Assembly: GCA_032768795.1 (NCBI GenBank)
Contig: CP136490.1
Span: 8,432,001 to 8,496,000, forward strand
Direction of reading: 5' to 3'
Length of the DNA stretch: 64,000 nt
From: Tremella fuciformis
Taxonomy: Eukaryota > Basidiomycota > Tremellomycetes > Tremellales > Tremellaceae
Part shown: positions 11,324 to 21,877 of the stretch, one piece after another
How the letters are laid out: each line of letters opens with the position of its first letter
Numbering within the stretch: the first letter of the stretch is position 1
Notes under the pieces: model-generated
Told to the model about the DNA's origin: nothing
Databases searched by the model: none
The model's input: the letters and a program-made list of their open reading frames with translations, nothing else
Program-made: the position numbers and the translations under genes

Positions 11324-13284
11324 ATGTGCCCCTCTCCAGTATCCACACCCGCCAACCAATCACAGCCATACGAAGATGCCCTGCTATCAGCCCTGCGGGT
11401 CGCACGCCAGCTCTCCCTTGACGAAGGAGACGTCCTCATCAAGCTCGGCACGGTAGACGTGCTCGTCGTGCCCCTCCCGCCCTCCGCCTCGCGGGATATG
11501 CAAGGGCGCGTGGCCGACCTGGGCGGGACACTGTATCCCCACTCTCCCACGCCTGGCGCACCGGCACTGGCTCTCGCTGTGTTTACGCTGAAAGTGGGAG
11601 ATGGGCTACGGCGCACGATGCGCGACACGTATTGTAATTCTAAGTGAGCGGTTCTCCTTGCGAGATACTGGGGGGGAGAGCTGAGAGAAGGTGGACGCCC
11701 TTTGGGCAGTTGGGGGTGGTCGTTCCCCCTGGAGGAAGTATGGGCATGGACGACAAGCTCTTTGTCTTTCCCCTCGCCCTCTCCGACAGGCGAGTCTCTC
11801 CATGTCGCTGAAGAGAATCTCATGTATTTTGCCGACGCTGACTTGTCAGAACCCACTCTGGGATAGGAGGAGTGGTCCGGTTCGAACATGGGATTCCCGT
11901 GCGCGAATTCCGCGATCTGCGCGCGAACCCTCGGTGTGCTCTAGAATATACATTCATGGATATCCGACGAATCCTGGAGTCTCTGCGCCCTCGCCTGGCT
12001 CCTATTTCAGACGAATCGACCGGGAGTGGTCTTGGAAGAGGGGGACTCACAGGGAGGGTCATCTTGACCGGGAGACCGGGGGAAAGTATGGCCGTACCCA
12101 GTATCATGGCCGACGTGCTGGGCCTGCCCGTCTTCGCCTCCTCCATCGAACGCGGGCTCATCGCCGCCCATCGGCCCGACTATTTCGCTGCGGACCCGGA
12201 CCAAGAAGAGCTCGACTTGCCCACGCCCACCGCGCAGGCAGTGGCACTGGATCCGGAAGACGAGGTATACCTCCTGCCCCATACGCGCGAGCACAGCGGC
12301 AGTACATGTACCACCGCCACAGAATCGACGGGTCCAGCTACGCCGCCCTCCCTGCCTGCCTTGAGGAACGTGGCTATCGCCTCTCGTCCCCTCACACCAC
12401 TCGACCCGAGCCGCCTGGCACTGAGCACTTCCAGTCAGCCTGCTGGCAAGTCGCCTCCTACTGCTTCACCTGCAGTCTCGACACGGAAAGCGACTAGACC
12501 CGCGCCTACGCCGCTGGTTAACAGCGTCAGTGTCAAGTCGCCCCGCGCCACATCGCATTCGTTAAGAAGTGAAGCCGGCCACATGCGCGCGAGGTCGTTG
12601 TCACACGGTCATTCTCGGACAGGAAGCATTGGGCGGTCTCTCCCGCCTCTAAGAGAAGAAGAAGAGCGTGCGCCCACGCCGACTCAAACCTCAGCAACTA
12701 TCGGTCTAGAGTCGGACGCGTCCGCCGGACGACAGCCCTCCGAGGTGACGAGCCACGCGCACGGAAGTGTCGGAAGTGGCGAGATGGTACTGCTCGCTAG
12801 GCCCAGTACGGCCCACCTCATCTATACAGCCATGATGCCCGAATTCCGGCGCCTACAGTGAGTCTCTCCAGGCACTGCCGTGAATGCATGAGGCCCAGAA
12901 AGGGCTGATAGCAGGAACTTGGTGGCCCGCCGACTCGTGCCGCTGTCTGGGCCATGGGTGAACATAGACCACGCCCGTAAACCGATGTACGAGCATGGTT
13001 CGCATTCCCACCCATACGCCCACCACGGCAACGGCCCCGGGCAGGGGCCTCGCCCGACGACGGTGACACACATGAGTATGCTGTATCCCCCTCAGCAGCC
13101 TTATCCGCCTCCCCACAGTCATCCCCATTCGCATTCCGGGATGCTGCCCCATCCTCATCCCCATGGTCATGACCATCCATTCGGCGCACCAGGGGAGCCA
13201 GGACAGAGTCTGGCGATGAATATGGGTTTCGGTATGGGCATGGGATCGGGCATGGGCATGGGCATGGGATCGGGAGAAGCGTGA
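11324..13284 (+). CDS. Orphan xylulokinase-like (FGGY C-terminal half) protein with His-rich tail
   Basis: Four exons (11324-11643, 11691-11789, 11850-12857, 12915-13284) encode 598 residues. The first ~240 residues align by eye with the second half of fungal/animal xylulokinase: LDEGDVLIKLGTVDVLVVPL (family GDxxVSLGTSDT), an AVFTLKVGDGLRRTMRDTY block, ALEYTFMDIR, RVILTGRPGESMAVPSIMAD and VLGLPVF; YTAMMPEFRRLQ near residue 470 matches the family C-terminus. A long Ser/Thr/Pro insert separates these. The N-terminal FGGY half, including the usual ATP/substrate residues, is missing, so kinase activity is unlikely. The tail is His/Pro/Gly-rich and ends in Gly-Met repeats. The second intron (11790-11849) uses a GC donor (ACAG|GCGAGT). 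Confidence 0.72.
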
Positions 13285-13537
13285 TCTGATCTGATAATCA
13301 AGGACAATCGGCTCGGCACATAGGTTGGGGAATGATGCGATACTTAATGCAGTGATCTAGACTGGTCTTGACCCGCTCACATCTACTGACAAAGAGAGAC
13401 TGATGGTATGCAAATGATATGAGATGATGTGATGCTACACTCGAGCTTGAATACTGTACAATACCGATGCCCATGCCCATGCCTTGTGTATATGTGCTTT
13501 CCAATTCCTCAATATCCCAAGAAGTCAAATCCAGAGA
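13285..13537. other. Convergent intergenic region
   Basis: 253 bp between two convergent stop codons; holds both 3' flanks and nothing else recognised. Confidence 0.5.
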
Positions 13538-15247
13538 TCACGGCCGCTCCGTCTCGTCACTGGGTATGCTCTCCAAGACCGGCCGCCTCTGCGCCGCCCA
13601 CGGATCCGTGAACCCCGCAAACGGCCCTGGCCCGACCGCCGCCCTCGCCTTGCCACCTAATCCACCATCGACATGGCTCGCCTCGCCCCGCTCGCTCCCA
13701 CTGACCACCTCCTCCTCCTCGCTGCTCGACAGACTCGACGTATGCGACATACTGGCGCTCCTCGCCGACGAGTTCGGATGACTCAGGCCGAGACTGAGGG
13801 ACGAGCGCGACGAGCGCGACGAGTGGCTCGAGTAGCCAGACCCGGACTGGTGGCTCTGCGCACTCTGCTGCCGTGGGCGGAACCGCGCGCCCAGCGGCGA
13901 TGCCGGCCCTTGAGCCTGCACCTGCGCAGAAGGGCTGGTGCTGGGGCCGGTGCCGGACGCACGGCGCAGGCTGCTCGAAGGGCTCAAGCCCCCCGGTAGC
14001 CTCGGCCCGCCGCCGCCGCCGGGCGCGAAGGGCGATGCGCCCGGGGGCGAAGTGGGCGAGAAGAACGGCAACGATTGTCTTCGCCCCGTCGCGCCGTCCG
14101 TGTCGACCGACAGGGATCCGCGCGCTGATCCCCGCCGCGGGAAAGCGGGCATGGCGGGCAGGTGAGAGCTTGCGCGGCGGGTGGACGAGCCGCCTGCAGC
14201 CCCGGCAGCAATGGTCGACGTCGAGCCGGAGCTGTCGGCCGTCCCGGACTCGCTGAGCACGCTCTCGCGCCGCCGGTACAGCATCGCCGTGGTCGTCGTG
14301 TACCCGCGCTGGATCGCCTCGAGGTTCAGCTGATGTGCGGGCAAACTGCCCCGGCGCGCAAGCAGGGACGGGGGGATGGGCGTCTCGTGCACTTTGGTCG
14401 GGAAGAGGATGGACGTGCGGCGCGAGGGGCCCGCCAGGGCGCCTAAGGGCGGTGCGGCAGCTGACGGCGCTTCGGGCTTGGTGTGGGGGTCGGAAGGCAG
14501 GGGCGCAAGGGGTACCCCGGCAGCGGTGGGGACAGTGGCGGCATGGAGGATGCTCGGCCGTCGGCCGGCGAGGGGAAGGGTGGTGATGGTGGAGCAGGTG
14601 CTGCTGCGGCGCGTCTGGGGCGGCGAGGGGTACTCATACGCCTGGGCATGGGACGGTCGGCGGTCGATCGACACGTTCCTGCTTAGACCAGGGATGATGG
14701 ATCCCCTCCTCTCGCCCAGCCCGCCCGGCATGCTGAGACTGCCACGTCGGTCCAGCTCGCTGCCCCGGCGCGAGGGCGGCGACGATGAAGCGTCGGGGTG
14801 CGCGGGGTACTCGAACGCGCCCTTCTCCGCTGTGGGGGTCCCGAGGAAGGACACCGAGTCGGCGGGACATGTGCCGAATGTGAAGCCCTCCTTGGGTCCC
14901 TCCTCCTCTGCCCCCGGCGCCGCGGGCGGGAAAGAGAAGCCCGCGAAGAGCGAAGTGGCCTTGGTGGGTATGGGTATCGGCCCCGGGCGATCGTGCTCCG
15001 TATCGCTCTCCTCGACGATCAATGACGACGAGACGGACGGGGACTTGGGCACCATCTTGCTGCTCACTCCTGCTTCGCCTAGCTGCAGTTCGCCCGCCGC
15101 TTGGGAGAGGTCAAACTGCGGCGTGAGGGGCGGCATGGAGGACGGGTCGCTCGACGTGGACGAGCGCGGCGAAGCGAGCGTGGCGGTGGACGTGCTCGAC
15201 GTGCTCTGGCGCAGGACCGGCATGGGGACGGTCGAGGAGGTGGACAT
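13538..15247 (-). CDS. Ser-rich disordered protein with 13 RRxS (PKA-type) sites
   Basis: A single exon encodes 569 residues, starting at the first ATG of the frame. I do not recognise a folded domain. The protein is rich in Ser, Pro, Ala and Gly and carries 13 RRxS motifs between about residues 155 and 440 (RRGS five times, RRPS twice, RRAS twice, and RRSS, RRTS, RRES, RRQS once each), the preferred phosphorylation pattern of cAMP-dependent kinase. A more hydrophobic segment (PPSLLARRGSLPAHQLNLEA) is the best candidate for a conserved short motif. The C-terminus has an SSSEEEE acidic patch and GPFAGFTDPWAAQRRP. One long exon without introns is unusual in this neighbourhood and fits a regulatory, largely disordered protein. 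Confidence 0.75.
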   Translation of the reverse strand: MSTSSTVPMPVLRQSTSSTSTATLASPRSSTSSDPSSMPPLTPQFDLSQAAGELQLGEAGVSSKMVPKSPSVSSSLIVEESDTEHDRPGPIPIPTKATSLFAGFSFPPAAPGAEEEGPKEGFTFGTCPADSVSFLGTPTAEKGAFEYPAHPDASSSPPSRRGSELDRRGSLSMPGGLGERRGSIIPGLSRNVSIDRRPSHAQAYEYPSPPQTRRSSTCSTITTLPLAGRRPSILHAATVPTAAGVPLAPLPSDPHTKPEAPSAAAPPLGALAGPSRRTSILFPTKVHETPIPPSLLARRGSLPAHQLNLEAIQRGYTTTTAMLYRRRESVLSESGTADSSGSTSTIAAGAAGGSSTRRASSHLPAMPAFPRRGSARGSLSVDTDGATGRRQSLPFFSPTSPPGASPFAPGGGGGPRLPGGLSPSSSLRRASGTGPSTSPSAQVQAQGPASPLGARFRPRQQSAQSHQSGSGYSSHSSRSSRSSLSLGLSHPNSSARSASMSHTSSLSSSEEEEVVSGSERGEASHVDGGLGGKARAAVGPGPFAGFTDPWAAQRRPVLESIPSDETERP

Positions 15248-16308
15248 GGCGAGTCCACAGGTCCACTGCGGGCGAGTCGCCACCTCACACCTGGGGGAGG
15301 TGAGACTGAGAAGACTGGGATTGAGGACTTATTTGAAGTACTGGGGAGTGCGAGGTGTGAGCTGAGGAGCGGTGTCAAGGGACTGCGCCGCGGCGGGATA
15401 GGGATCCGGGGTCTGGTCGTCGGTCAAGTGGAGACGGCGACGTCTGCGCGTGGGGCGAGAACAGACCGGCGCTCTGCGCGATGCGGTGAGGCTACAACCC
15501 GGGAGGGACGAGTGGCGACGGTCGAAAGAGGGGGGAGGGGATGAGCTGGAGAGCGCTCCACCCGTCGACGAGACGCAAAAAGTCGTCTGGACCTTCGCGT
15601 CGACGGTGCGTGTGTCGGGCAAAAATACGTCGAGGACGATGGAAACACTACGATGGGACTGGACGTGATGACCGACGTCAATGACACGAAATAACGGCAG
15701 AGGGAAGAGGCATTTGCTCCCCAGTCTCGGGATACAGCTGGAGAAAAGACCCAGAAGAAGAAAAAAGGGGCAAGAGCAGAGGCACGCCGATCGTCTGAGA
15801 TCTCCCGCTCTCTCAGCTTCTCGCGCGTGTGCCTTCGGTGCTGGCAGCGACGGGGCACGAGGCAGGAGGCGTTTCCCGTAATTGCTCGCTGACTTGTGGG
15901 ATGAGATGGCTCGGCCTGGACTCGAGGGCAAGCGAATAGGCACGACACCGAGCGCACGCACGCTGCTGGACCGTGGCTGTGGCTTTTCCGGGGCTCGCCA
16001 TAGGCCATAGGGTCAATTTGATTCCACGTCATACCATCCTCTTGTCTCTTGCTTACAGATGGAATAGGACGGGAGAAAAGCGATGGCTCAGAGGGAAGAC
16101 GATCAGGGACGCACGCTATACTCTCAGGCACATCTCACGTGGCTTACCCTCCGCTGGAAGTGGGGCACGTATCGGACATCGCCGCTTCGCTCGAGTGGGG
16201 GAGGTGGAGGAACGGCCGTCCGGCCCGACTCGGAGATGCAATTTCAGAAATCAGCCTCGACTACGTTCTCCGCCAGCAGTCATTGGAGGGGCGTCGAGCT
16301 GGGAGGAG
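15248..16308. other. Long divergent intergenic region
   Basis: 1,061 bp between the RRxS protein gene and the acyl-CoA synthetase-like gene. Open frames of up to 235 codons exist on the minus strand but have no recognisable domain and frequent codons atypical of neighbours; I treat them as 5' leader/promoter sequence. A CCCCT (STRE-like) core lies near 15765 on the minus strand. Confidence 0.45.
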
Positions 16309-18728
16309 ATGGCTTCTGGACGAGGGCTGAGCTCCTCCTCTCAACCCAGTATCGCAGAATGTAAGATGTACCCCGCGATACGGCTCTGGCTGACAGCAGG
16401 CGATCGGATCTTGACGGCTCCGGGGCAGGTGCTGGAGATGGAAGACATGGTGTTGCATGGCCGCCGGGTCCGGGTGTGGAAGCATGTGAGAGCACATACG
16501 AGATCATGCAGCTACCCACGAGCTGACACAAGGCGCCCCGTACATTTCGCAACTTCCTGTTTGAGCGCATGACGACGTACTCTGGCCGGACGTTCCTCTC
16601 CTTCCCCTCGGCCGCCAGCGGGCCCAGCTCGTCATCAACCGCTAGAGCTCACCTCACATACGGCGAAGTGCTTTACAGAGCGACCGAACTCGCCGGTTGG
16701 ATGCGAGGCCGAGGTCTTGGCATGGGCAGTAAAGTCGGGATTTGCGGCATGAACTCTCCCGAGTCGGTGTCTTCGGTGCCTGTCGGTCTGTGTCTGATCG
16801 TCAGGTGGATCATTGCGTTTATTGCGACTCACCTGATCGGCGGTGTTTCGGTATGCTTGAATGCTTGGCTGTGAGTCTCCCGCGCGATTTCTGAATCCTG
16901 CTGATGATAGTCCTCTGCATCAGCTGGAACACTGTCTGACCAAGACCAAGCCGGCGGTGGTGCTCGTCGATGAGGAACGGGCTGCCCTGCTCGAGCCGTC
17001 GAGCATGCGCTTGCAGAAACTCGGTGTCGGCGAGATGTACTGCTGGTCTGAAGCAGCTACATCGTCCGATATACCAGTGAGAGCTATCCCCTGTCGTGCG
17101 CCGGTCCTAAGGAGCAGACCCTCGGCTCGGTCGTGAGACCTTTGGGTCAAAGTGAGAGGCAGAGAATCTTGAGCGGTCAGGGTCTCAGCTCCCTCGGACC
17201 AGAGAGCGACGCCGTCATCTTCTTCACAAGTGGGACTGGCGGCCCGCCAAGAGCCGTACTGAGTACTCAACGGATGGCACTGACCAACCTCTGGTCCGGT
17301 CTTGTCGGTCAGTTCTCCTCAGCGCCCCGTTTGACGCCGCTGACAGGCAGCACCCTCCCGAGCAGCATTGCGCGCAGGAGCGAAGCCTCCACCACTGCCG
17401 ACTCCCGAGCACCCCCAAAAGACGGTCTTGCTCGCCATCCCCTTGTTCCACGTCACCGGTTGTCTGAGCTGGCTCATGCGCGCCTTCTTTGCCGGCTCGA
17501 AGATGGTTCTCTTGCCCCGGTGGAGCACTGCCGAGGCGGTCCGTGCGATCCAACAGGAAGGCGTCACCATCATCGGCGGGTGAGGCCCCCTCTCTGAACC
17601 GAGAAGCTCAGGTGAAGCTGACGAGCAGCGTGCCCGCTGTCGTGTCGTCCATCTTGCATTCGCCGCTCTTGCCCAAAGACAGATCATTCGAGACGGTCTT
17701 CTACGGCGGCGCGCCGCCCTCCAGTCGCTTGCCGGCTGAGGTCCGCGCGCGCTGGCCGAAAGCGGGCTTGGTGCAGGGCTACGGGCTCACCGAGACGAAC
17801 GCCTACGTGTGTTCAATCGCTGGGGCGGATTATCTCTCTCGAGTGAACCACTTTCCTCGTTTGCGTCATGCGGTGCTAACGCTTTAGCCAGAGAGCACGG
17901 GGCCAGTGGTCCCCGTTGCCGAGGTGAAGATTGTCGATCCTGCCACGCGCGCCGAGCTGCCGCGCGGAGAGACGGGGCTGCTTTTGGTGCGCGGGCCGCA
18001 AGTCATGAAATGCTACGTGGGGGACGAGGGTCAGTCGTCGAGAAGGACTCCAGCTCGAAAGTGGCTGAGTGGCAGAGGCGACGCGTAAAGCCATAGATAA
18101 AGACGGATGGCTCGACACGGGCGACGGTGCTGCCCTGGACGAAGAGGGGTTCCTGTACATCAAAGACCGGCGTGAGTCCTTCGAATGACGGTGAAGATGA
18201 CGCTGATGTTCAGTGAAAGATATCATCATCCGCGGCGGAGAGAATGTAAGCCCCTCCATTCCAGTACCCACCCAGATAGAGAATGCCAGGAGTCGCGGGG
18301 CGCTCATGCCAGATCCCCAGCTCGGACGTCGAGAACGCCCTGTACGCACACCCGGGCGTGGCAGAAGCAGCGGCCGTCGGGATCCCCGACCCCATCCTCG
18401 GCGAAGTCGTAGGCTCCGTCGTCTCGCTCCACCCCCAGTCCTCGGCGAGGCCAGACGAGGCGGAGCTCTTGGGTGTTGTGAGACCCCTGTGTGTATTTCC
18501 TGTCGTTGGGAGAGGTGGAGCTGAGGGAAGATTGAGTCGCCGCGCTGTACCGGTCATTGTTGTCGTGCACCCCGAGCCGCTCCGTGAGCGTGGTATACTC
18601 ACTTACTGGGTGCGTGGCTGATGACAGCGCGCAATGTGAATGGCAAGATTGTCAAAGGCGACTTGAGGCGGATTGTGGCTGATGCATGGGAGGCAAGACG
18701 CGCGAGGCAGCTGCGAGCCAAGCTGTAA
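16309..18728 (+). CDS. AMP-dependent synthetase/ligase (acyl-CoA synthetase-like)
   Basis: Fourteen exons: 16309-16360, 16400-16485, 16533-16762, 16805-16870, 16911-17076, 17118-17303, 17347-17579, 17629-17842, 17888-18029, 18076-18171, 18214-18245, 18313-18477, 18526-18592, 18628-18728; 611 residues. The ANL adenylation motifs are clear: FFTSGTGGPPRAVLST (A3, with Gly where Thr is usual), IPLFHVTGC, GYGLTETNAYV (A5), DGWLDTGD (A7), KDIIIRGGEN (A8) and NGKIVKGDLR with the C-terminal catalytic lysine. It activates a carboxylic acid as acyl-AMP, most likely for thioesterification to CoA; the chain length is not predictable. No PTS1 is seen (C-terminus RAKL is only distantly like one). The first intron (39 nt, frame-preserving) and hence the extreme N-terminus are less certain. 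Confidence 0.9.
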
Positions 18729-18888
18729 ACCCAGAGTGGTGTGTGAAAGGGAGTATTGTCATCTGAGCGGACAGTCATCTAGCTTGATCTATTGTCTTTC
18801 TTGTCATCGGGTAGTATGAGTATGTCAGACCAGCATGGATGCCTGCATATTATGATAGGAACTAGAAGAATACAGAGATCGCGTAAAA

Positions 18889-20192
18889 TTATAGCTTGGC
18901 CACTCCTCCCTCCGCAGGCTCGGCAGGCGCCGCCGTAGTCGTCGCCGTCGCCGTCGCCGTCGTCTCGGGGGGAGAATGCTCCCCTACCCATCTGGCAATC
19001 TCCACGGCGATATCCGTCGGCGTCGGCTCCAGCTCATTATGCACCTCATGGTACATGCCATCCAGGACATGCAGGTGCACATCGTGCCCCTTGCCCTTGA
19101 CGCCCTGCGCAAAGTTCCTGCTGCCGTCCACATGGCAGATATTGTCGTCGCTCCCGTGATACAGCATCAGCGGGAGGCCGGCGGGCCAGCGGTCCCATGC
19201 CTGCGGGGCGTCGAGCGCCATGCCGCCGTTGATCATGTCGGCCATGCCGCGCGTGGTGCCGACTTGTTCGCAGAAGGGGTCGGCCTTGGCTCGTTCGTTG
19301 GATTCGTCGTTGTGCGATAGGTCCTGCTCTCAGCTTCTCGATCCCTTCTCTCCGAGTGCTTTCGCAATGAGGGGACGCACAGAGTGGACCATCGGGGCGG
19401 GGATTAGCATGTTCCCCAGACCCACGCTCGCAGCGAGCGTCCCGGCTTTGAGCTACTCGTAAGTAAAGAGTACCGCTGGTGATCCCACCAAGAAGACGGA
19501 AGACTCGCCTGAATCCACGGGGCGCGCTTCGCCAGCCGGATGAGCGAACCTCCAGCAATGACACCGGACAGGAGGGCGATCACATCGGGCCGGGCCTTCG
19601 TCGCAAATGTCAACACCTCTCCTCCGCCCTGGGCACATCAGCTACTCCACACGCCGTGGCCTTTCAAGGTTTGAGGACGGACCATGCTGAATCCCCACAG
19701 GAAGAGCGGGCGCCCGTTGCTCTTGGCCAACTCGCTCTCACGGCGCACAAACCACTCTATATCAGGCAAGACCTTGGCCCATCCCCCCGTCCGGCGCTTG
19801 GCGCCCTTCTCTAACTTGAACGCCTTGCCCTCCGCTTTCCACCTCTTCGCCTCTGGCGAATCGGCAGTGAGGGGGTCGTGCGACGTGCGGCCGTGTCCCC
19901 GCTGGTCGAATGCGGTGATGTGCAGTCCGGGGCCATTGGCCGGCGCGGCGAGCTTCCGGAAGAGATGGTCGTATCGCGCGATATGCTCGCAGAACCCTGT
20001 GTGTCAGCCTCAAAGCCTAAGATTGGCGGACTTACCGTGCACGAAGAGGAGGTAGGCGCGCGGCTGCCCGGTAGCCGGTGCCCAGCGACAGGTATAGAAC
20101 GGCGTTTGGCCCGGACCGATGATATATTCCGGTGTGACGGTCACTCTTTCGTCCGAGGCGCTCACGGTGGGCGCTTGCGATGTGCTGGACAT
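18889..20192 (-). CDS. Alpha/beta hydrolase, monoglyceride-lipase type (Hydrolase_4)
   Basis: Five exons (20036-20192, 19683-19996, 19509-19628, 19381-19452, 18889-19323) encode 365 residues. The order is LLFVHGFCEH (oxyanion HG), FDQRGHGRT, WGFSMGGGE (nucleophile elbow, GxSxG, Ser split from the following glycines by intron 2), LYHGSDDNICHVDGS (acid Asp) and DGMYHEVHNE (catalytic His). This matches yeast Yju3/monoglyceride lipase-like enzymes, which release fatty acid from monoacylglycerol at lipid droplets; the substrate here is inferred. Intron 3 (19453-19508) has a GC donor (TTCAG|GCGAGT). The C-terminus adds an Ala/Thr-rich tail. The start shares a 160-bp divergent promoter with the NSRP1-like gene. 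Confidence 0.88.
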
Positions 20193-20352
20193 GGTGCGGT
20201 GTTGTGACAAGACAAGATGGCGAACGTTGGTCGTTGGTCGGACCGGCTTCGGTCATCTGGGCTCGCCACCCGGCCACGTGGGATTGATCCCGTCCATCCT
20301 TTGACCTATCCTCCATCGAAGCAGCTCGCTCTCCTTCGTATCACCACTCGAG

Positions 20353-21750
20353 ATGTCCAGCAGCGGCCCAAAGCTCTCCTTCTCGTTCGGCGCCCCAGCG
20401 CAGGCCGGCCCCTCGCGGCCCGCTGCCCCTGCCGCCGCTCCCATGTCGAACCTCCAGCTCCTCATGGCCAAATCCAAGGGGCCCCCTGCACCCAAACCCA
20501 AAGCGCCCATATTCGGCGCCGACGACGACGACGACGAATCCCAGCCCGCGCTCACACCCGGTCCGTCCAAGCCCAAAGCCCCGAAGAGCCTCGGAAACCT
20601 GTACGCCCCCACCGTGCAGTCCGCGCCCAAGGCAGACATCGTCTCGCGCGCCGAGCGCCGGCGGCAAGAAGAGGCGCTAAGGGTGGACGCCAATGTGTTC
20701 GACTATGACGGGGTGTACGACACGATGAAGTCGGCGGAGCGGCAGGTGGAAGCTGCCAAGAAGGCGGAGAGCGAGGAGCGCAAGCCGCGGTATATCGAGA
20801 ACTTCCTCGCGAGCGCGCAGACGCGCCGCCTGGACCGCCTGCGCGCCGAGGAGAAGATGCTGGCGCTCGAGCGGGAGAAAGAGGGCGGCGAGTTCGACGA
20901 CAAGGAGAAGTTTGTGACAGAGGCGTATAAGCGCCAGATGGAGGAGGTGCGCAAGGCCGAGGCGGAGGAGAAGGCGCGCGAGGGTGAGTGCGGGCTGGTT
21001 CATGAACGTGTTGCGAGAGGGGGTGGGCTGACGGTGCCAGAGGCCCTGCGCAAGAGCAAGAAGGGCCCGGGGCTGTCGGCTTTCTACAAGACGATGCTGG
21101 AGGACGAGTCGGCGCGCCACGCAGCTGCTGTCGAGGCGACCGCGTCAGGCGCCGCTGTTGCCGGGCCATCGCTTGCGATTCGCCCGCCTACGCGAGACGA
21201 GCCCGACCAGTCCTACGAGCCCGACGCCGAGCTGGACCCCTTCCTCGCGCGACAAGAAGCGTCCGCTGCGAGCGCAGCGGCGGCATCCCGCCTCAGCGGA
21301 AAGGAAGTCGATATCAACGACGAGGGCGAGGTGGTGGACAAGCGGTCGCTCCTCAAGGCCGGCCTGAACATCATGAAGAAGCCTAAACCGACCTTACCGA
21401 CCTCGTTGCTTTCTGGCACGCGCAGCAAGGAGGTGCAGGAGGGCCCGTACGTCAGCAGAGCAGTCGGCAGTGCCGCCACGTATGCGGAGCGCATGGCGCG
21501 GGAGAAGAAGCGGCTGGCGGAGCAGATGCGGGCGGACGCGGAGAAGCGCGAGGCGGAGCGCGCGGAGAGTACGCGCAGGGAGGAAGAGGAGGCGAGGCGG
21601 AGGCGGGAGGGCGATGATGGTGAGGCTGAGAGGAGGCGCGCTGAGGCGCGTGCTAGGTTCCTTGAGAGGAAGCGCGCGCGGGATGCAGGCAAGGGCGATG
21701 AGGGAAATGGTGATGCGAAGAGGGCGAAGGGGGACGAGGCAGAGCAATGA
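20353..21750 (+). CDS. NSRP1/CCDC55-like nuclear coiled-coil protein
   Basis: Two exons (20353-20983, 21041-21750) encode 446 residues. After a Pro/Ala-rich start with a short Asp run comes the DUF2040 core: VDANVFDYDGVYD, KPRYIENFL, RRLDRLRAEEKML, EFDDKEKFVTEAYKRQMEE, then long charged coiled coil to the C-terminus. NSRP1 in animals regulates alternative splicing in nuclear speckles; the fungal role is inferred. The 57-nt intron has no stop and is a multiple of three, so retention would add 19 residues without a frameshift; GAGG|GTGAGT and TGCCAG|AG support removal. Confidence 0.86.
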   Translation: MSSSGPKLSFSFGAPAQAGPSRPAAPAAAPMSNLQLLMAKSKGPPAPKPKAPIFGADDDDDESQPALTPGPSKPKAPKSLGNLYAPTVQSAPKADIVSRAERRRQEEALRVDANVFDYDGVYDTMKSAERQVEAAKKAESEERKPRYIENFLASAQTRRLDRLRAEEKMLALEREKEGGEFDDKEKFVTEAYKRQMEEVRKAEAEEKAREGECGLVHERVARGGGLTVPEALRKSKKGPGLSAFYKTMLEDESARHAAAVEATASGAAVAGPSLAIRPPTRDEPDQSYEPDAELDPFLARQEASAASAAAASRLSGKEVDINDEGEVVDKRSLLKAGLNIMKKPKPTLPTSLLSGTRSKEVQEGPYVSRAVGSAATYAERMAREKKRLAEQMRADAEKREAERAESTRREEEEARRRREGDDGEAERRRAEARARFLERKRARDAGKGDEGNGDAKRAKGDEAEQ

Positions 21751-21877
21751 TGAGTTATCGTCCTGCTCGCTCTTGATGTGCCCCGGCATTGCACCTTGCA
21801 CATTGCAGCTTGTACCCCTAGCATGTCGTGCATCGCATGCCCCGCCATTACGACAAGTACAAGGCTCGTGCGTACCC

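Noticed and set aside
14376..15365. 329-codon plus-strand open frame opposite the RRxS protein gene
   Set aside because: It mirrors the minus-strand gene, which has clear motif structure; the antisense peptide is Gly/Arg-rich noise.
15424..16131. 235-codon minus-strand open frame between divergent genes
   Set aside because: No family resemblance and no splice continuity into the downstream gene; kept as promoter/leader.
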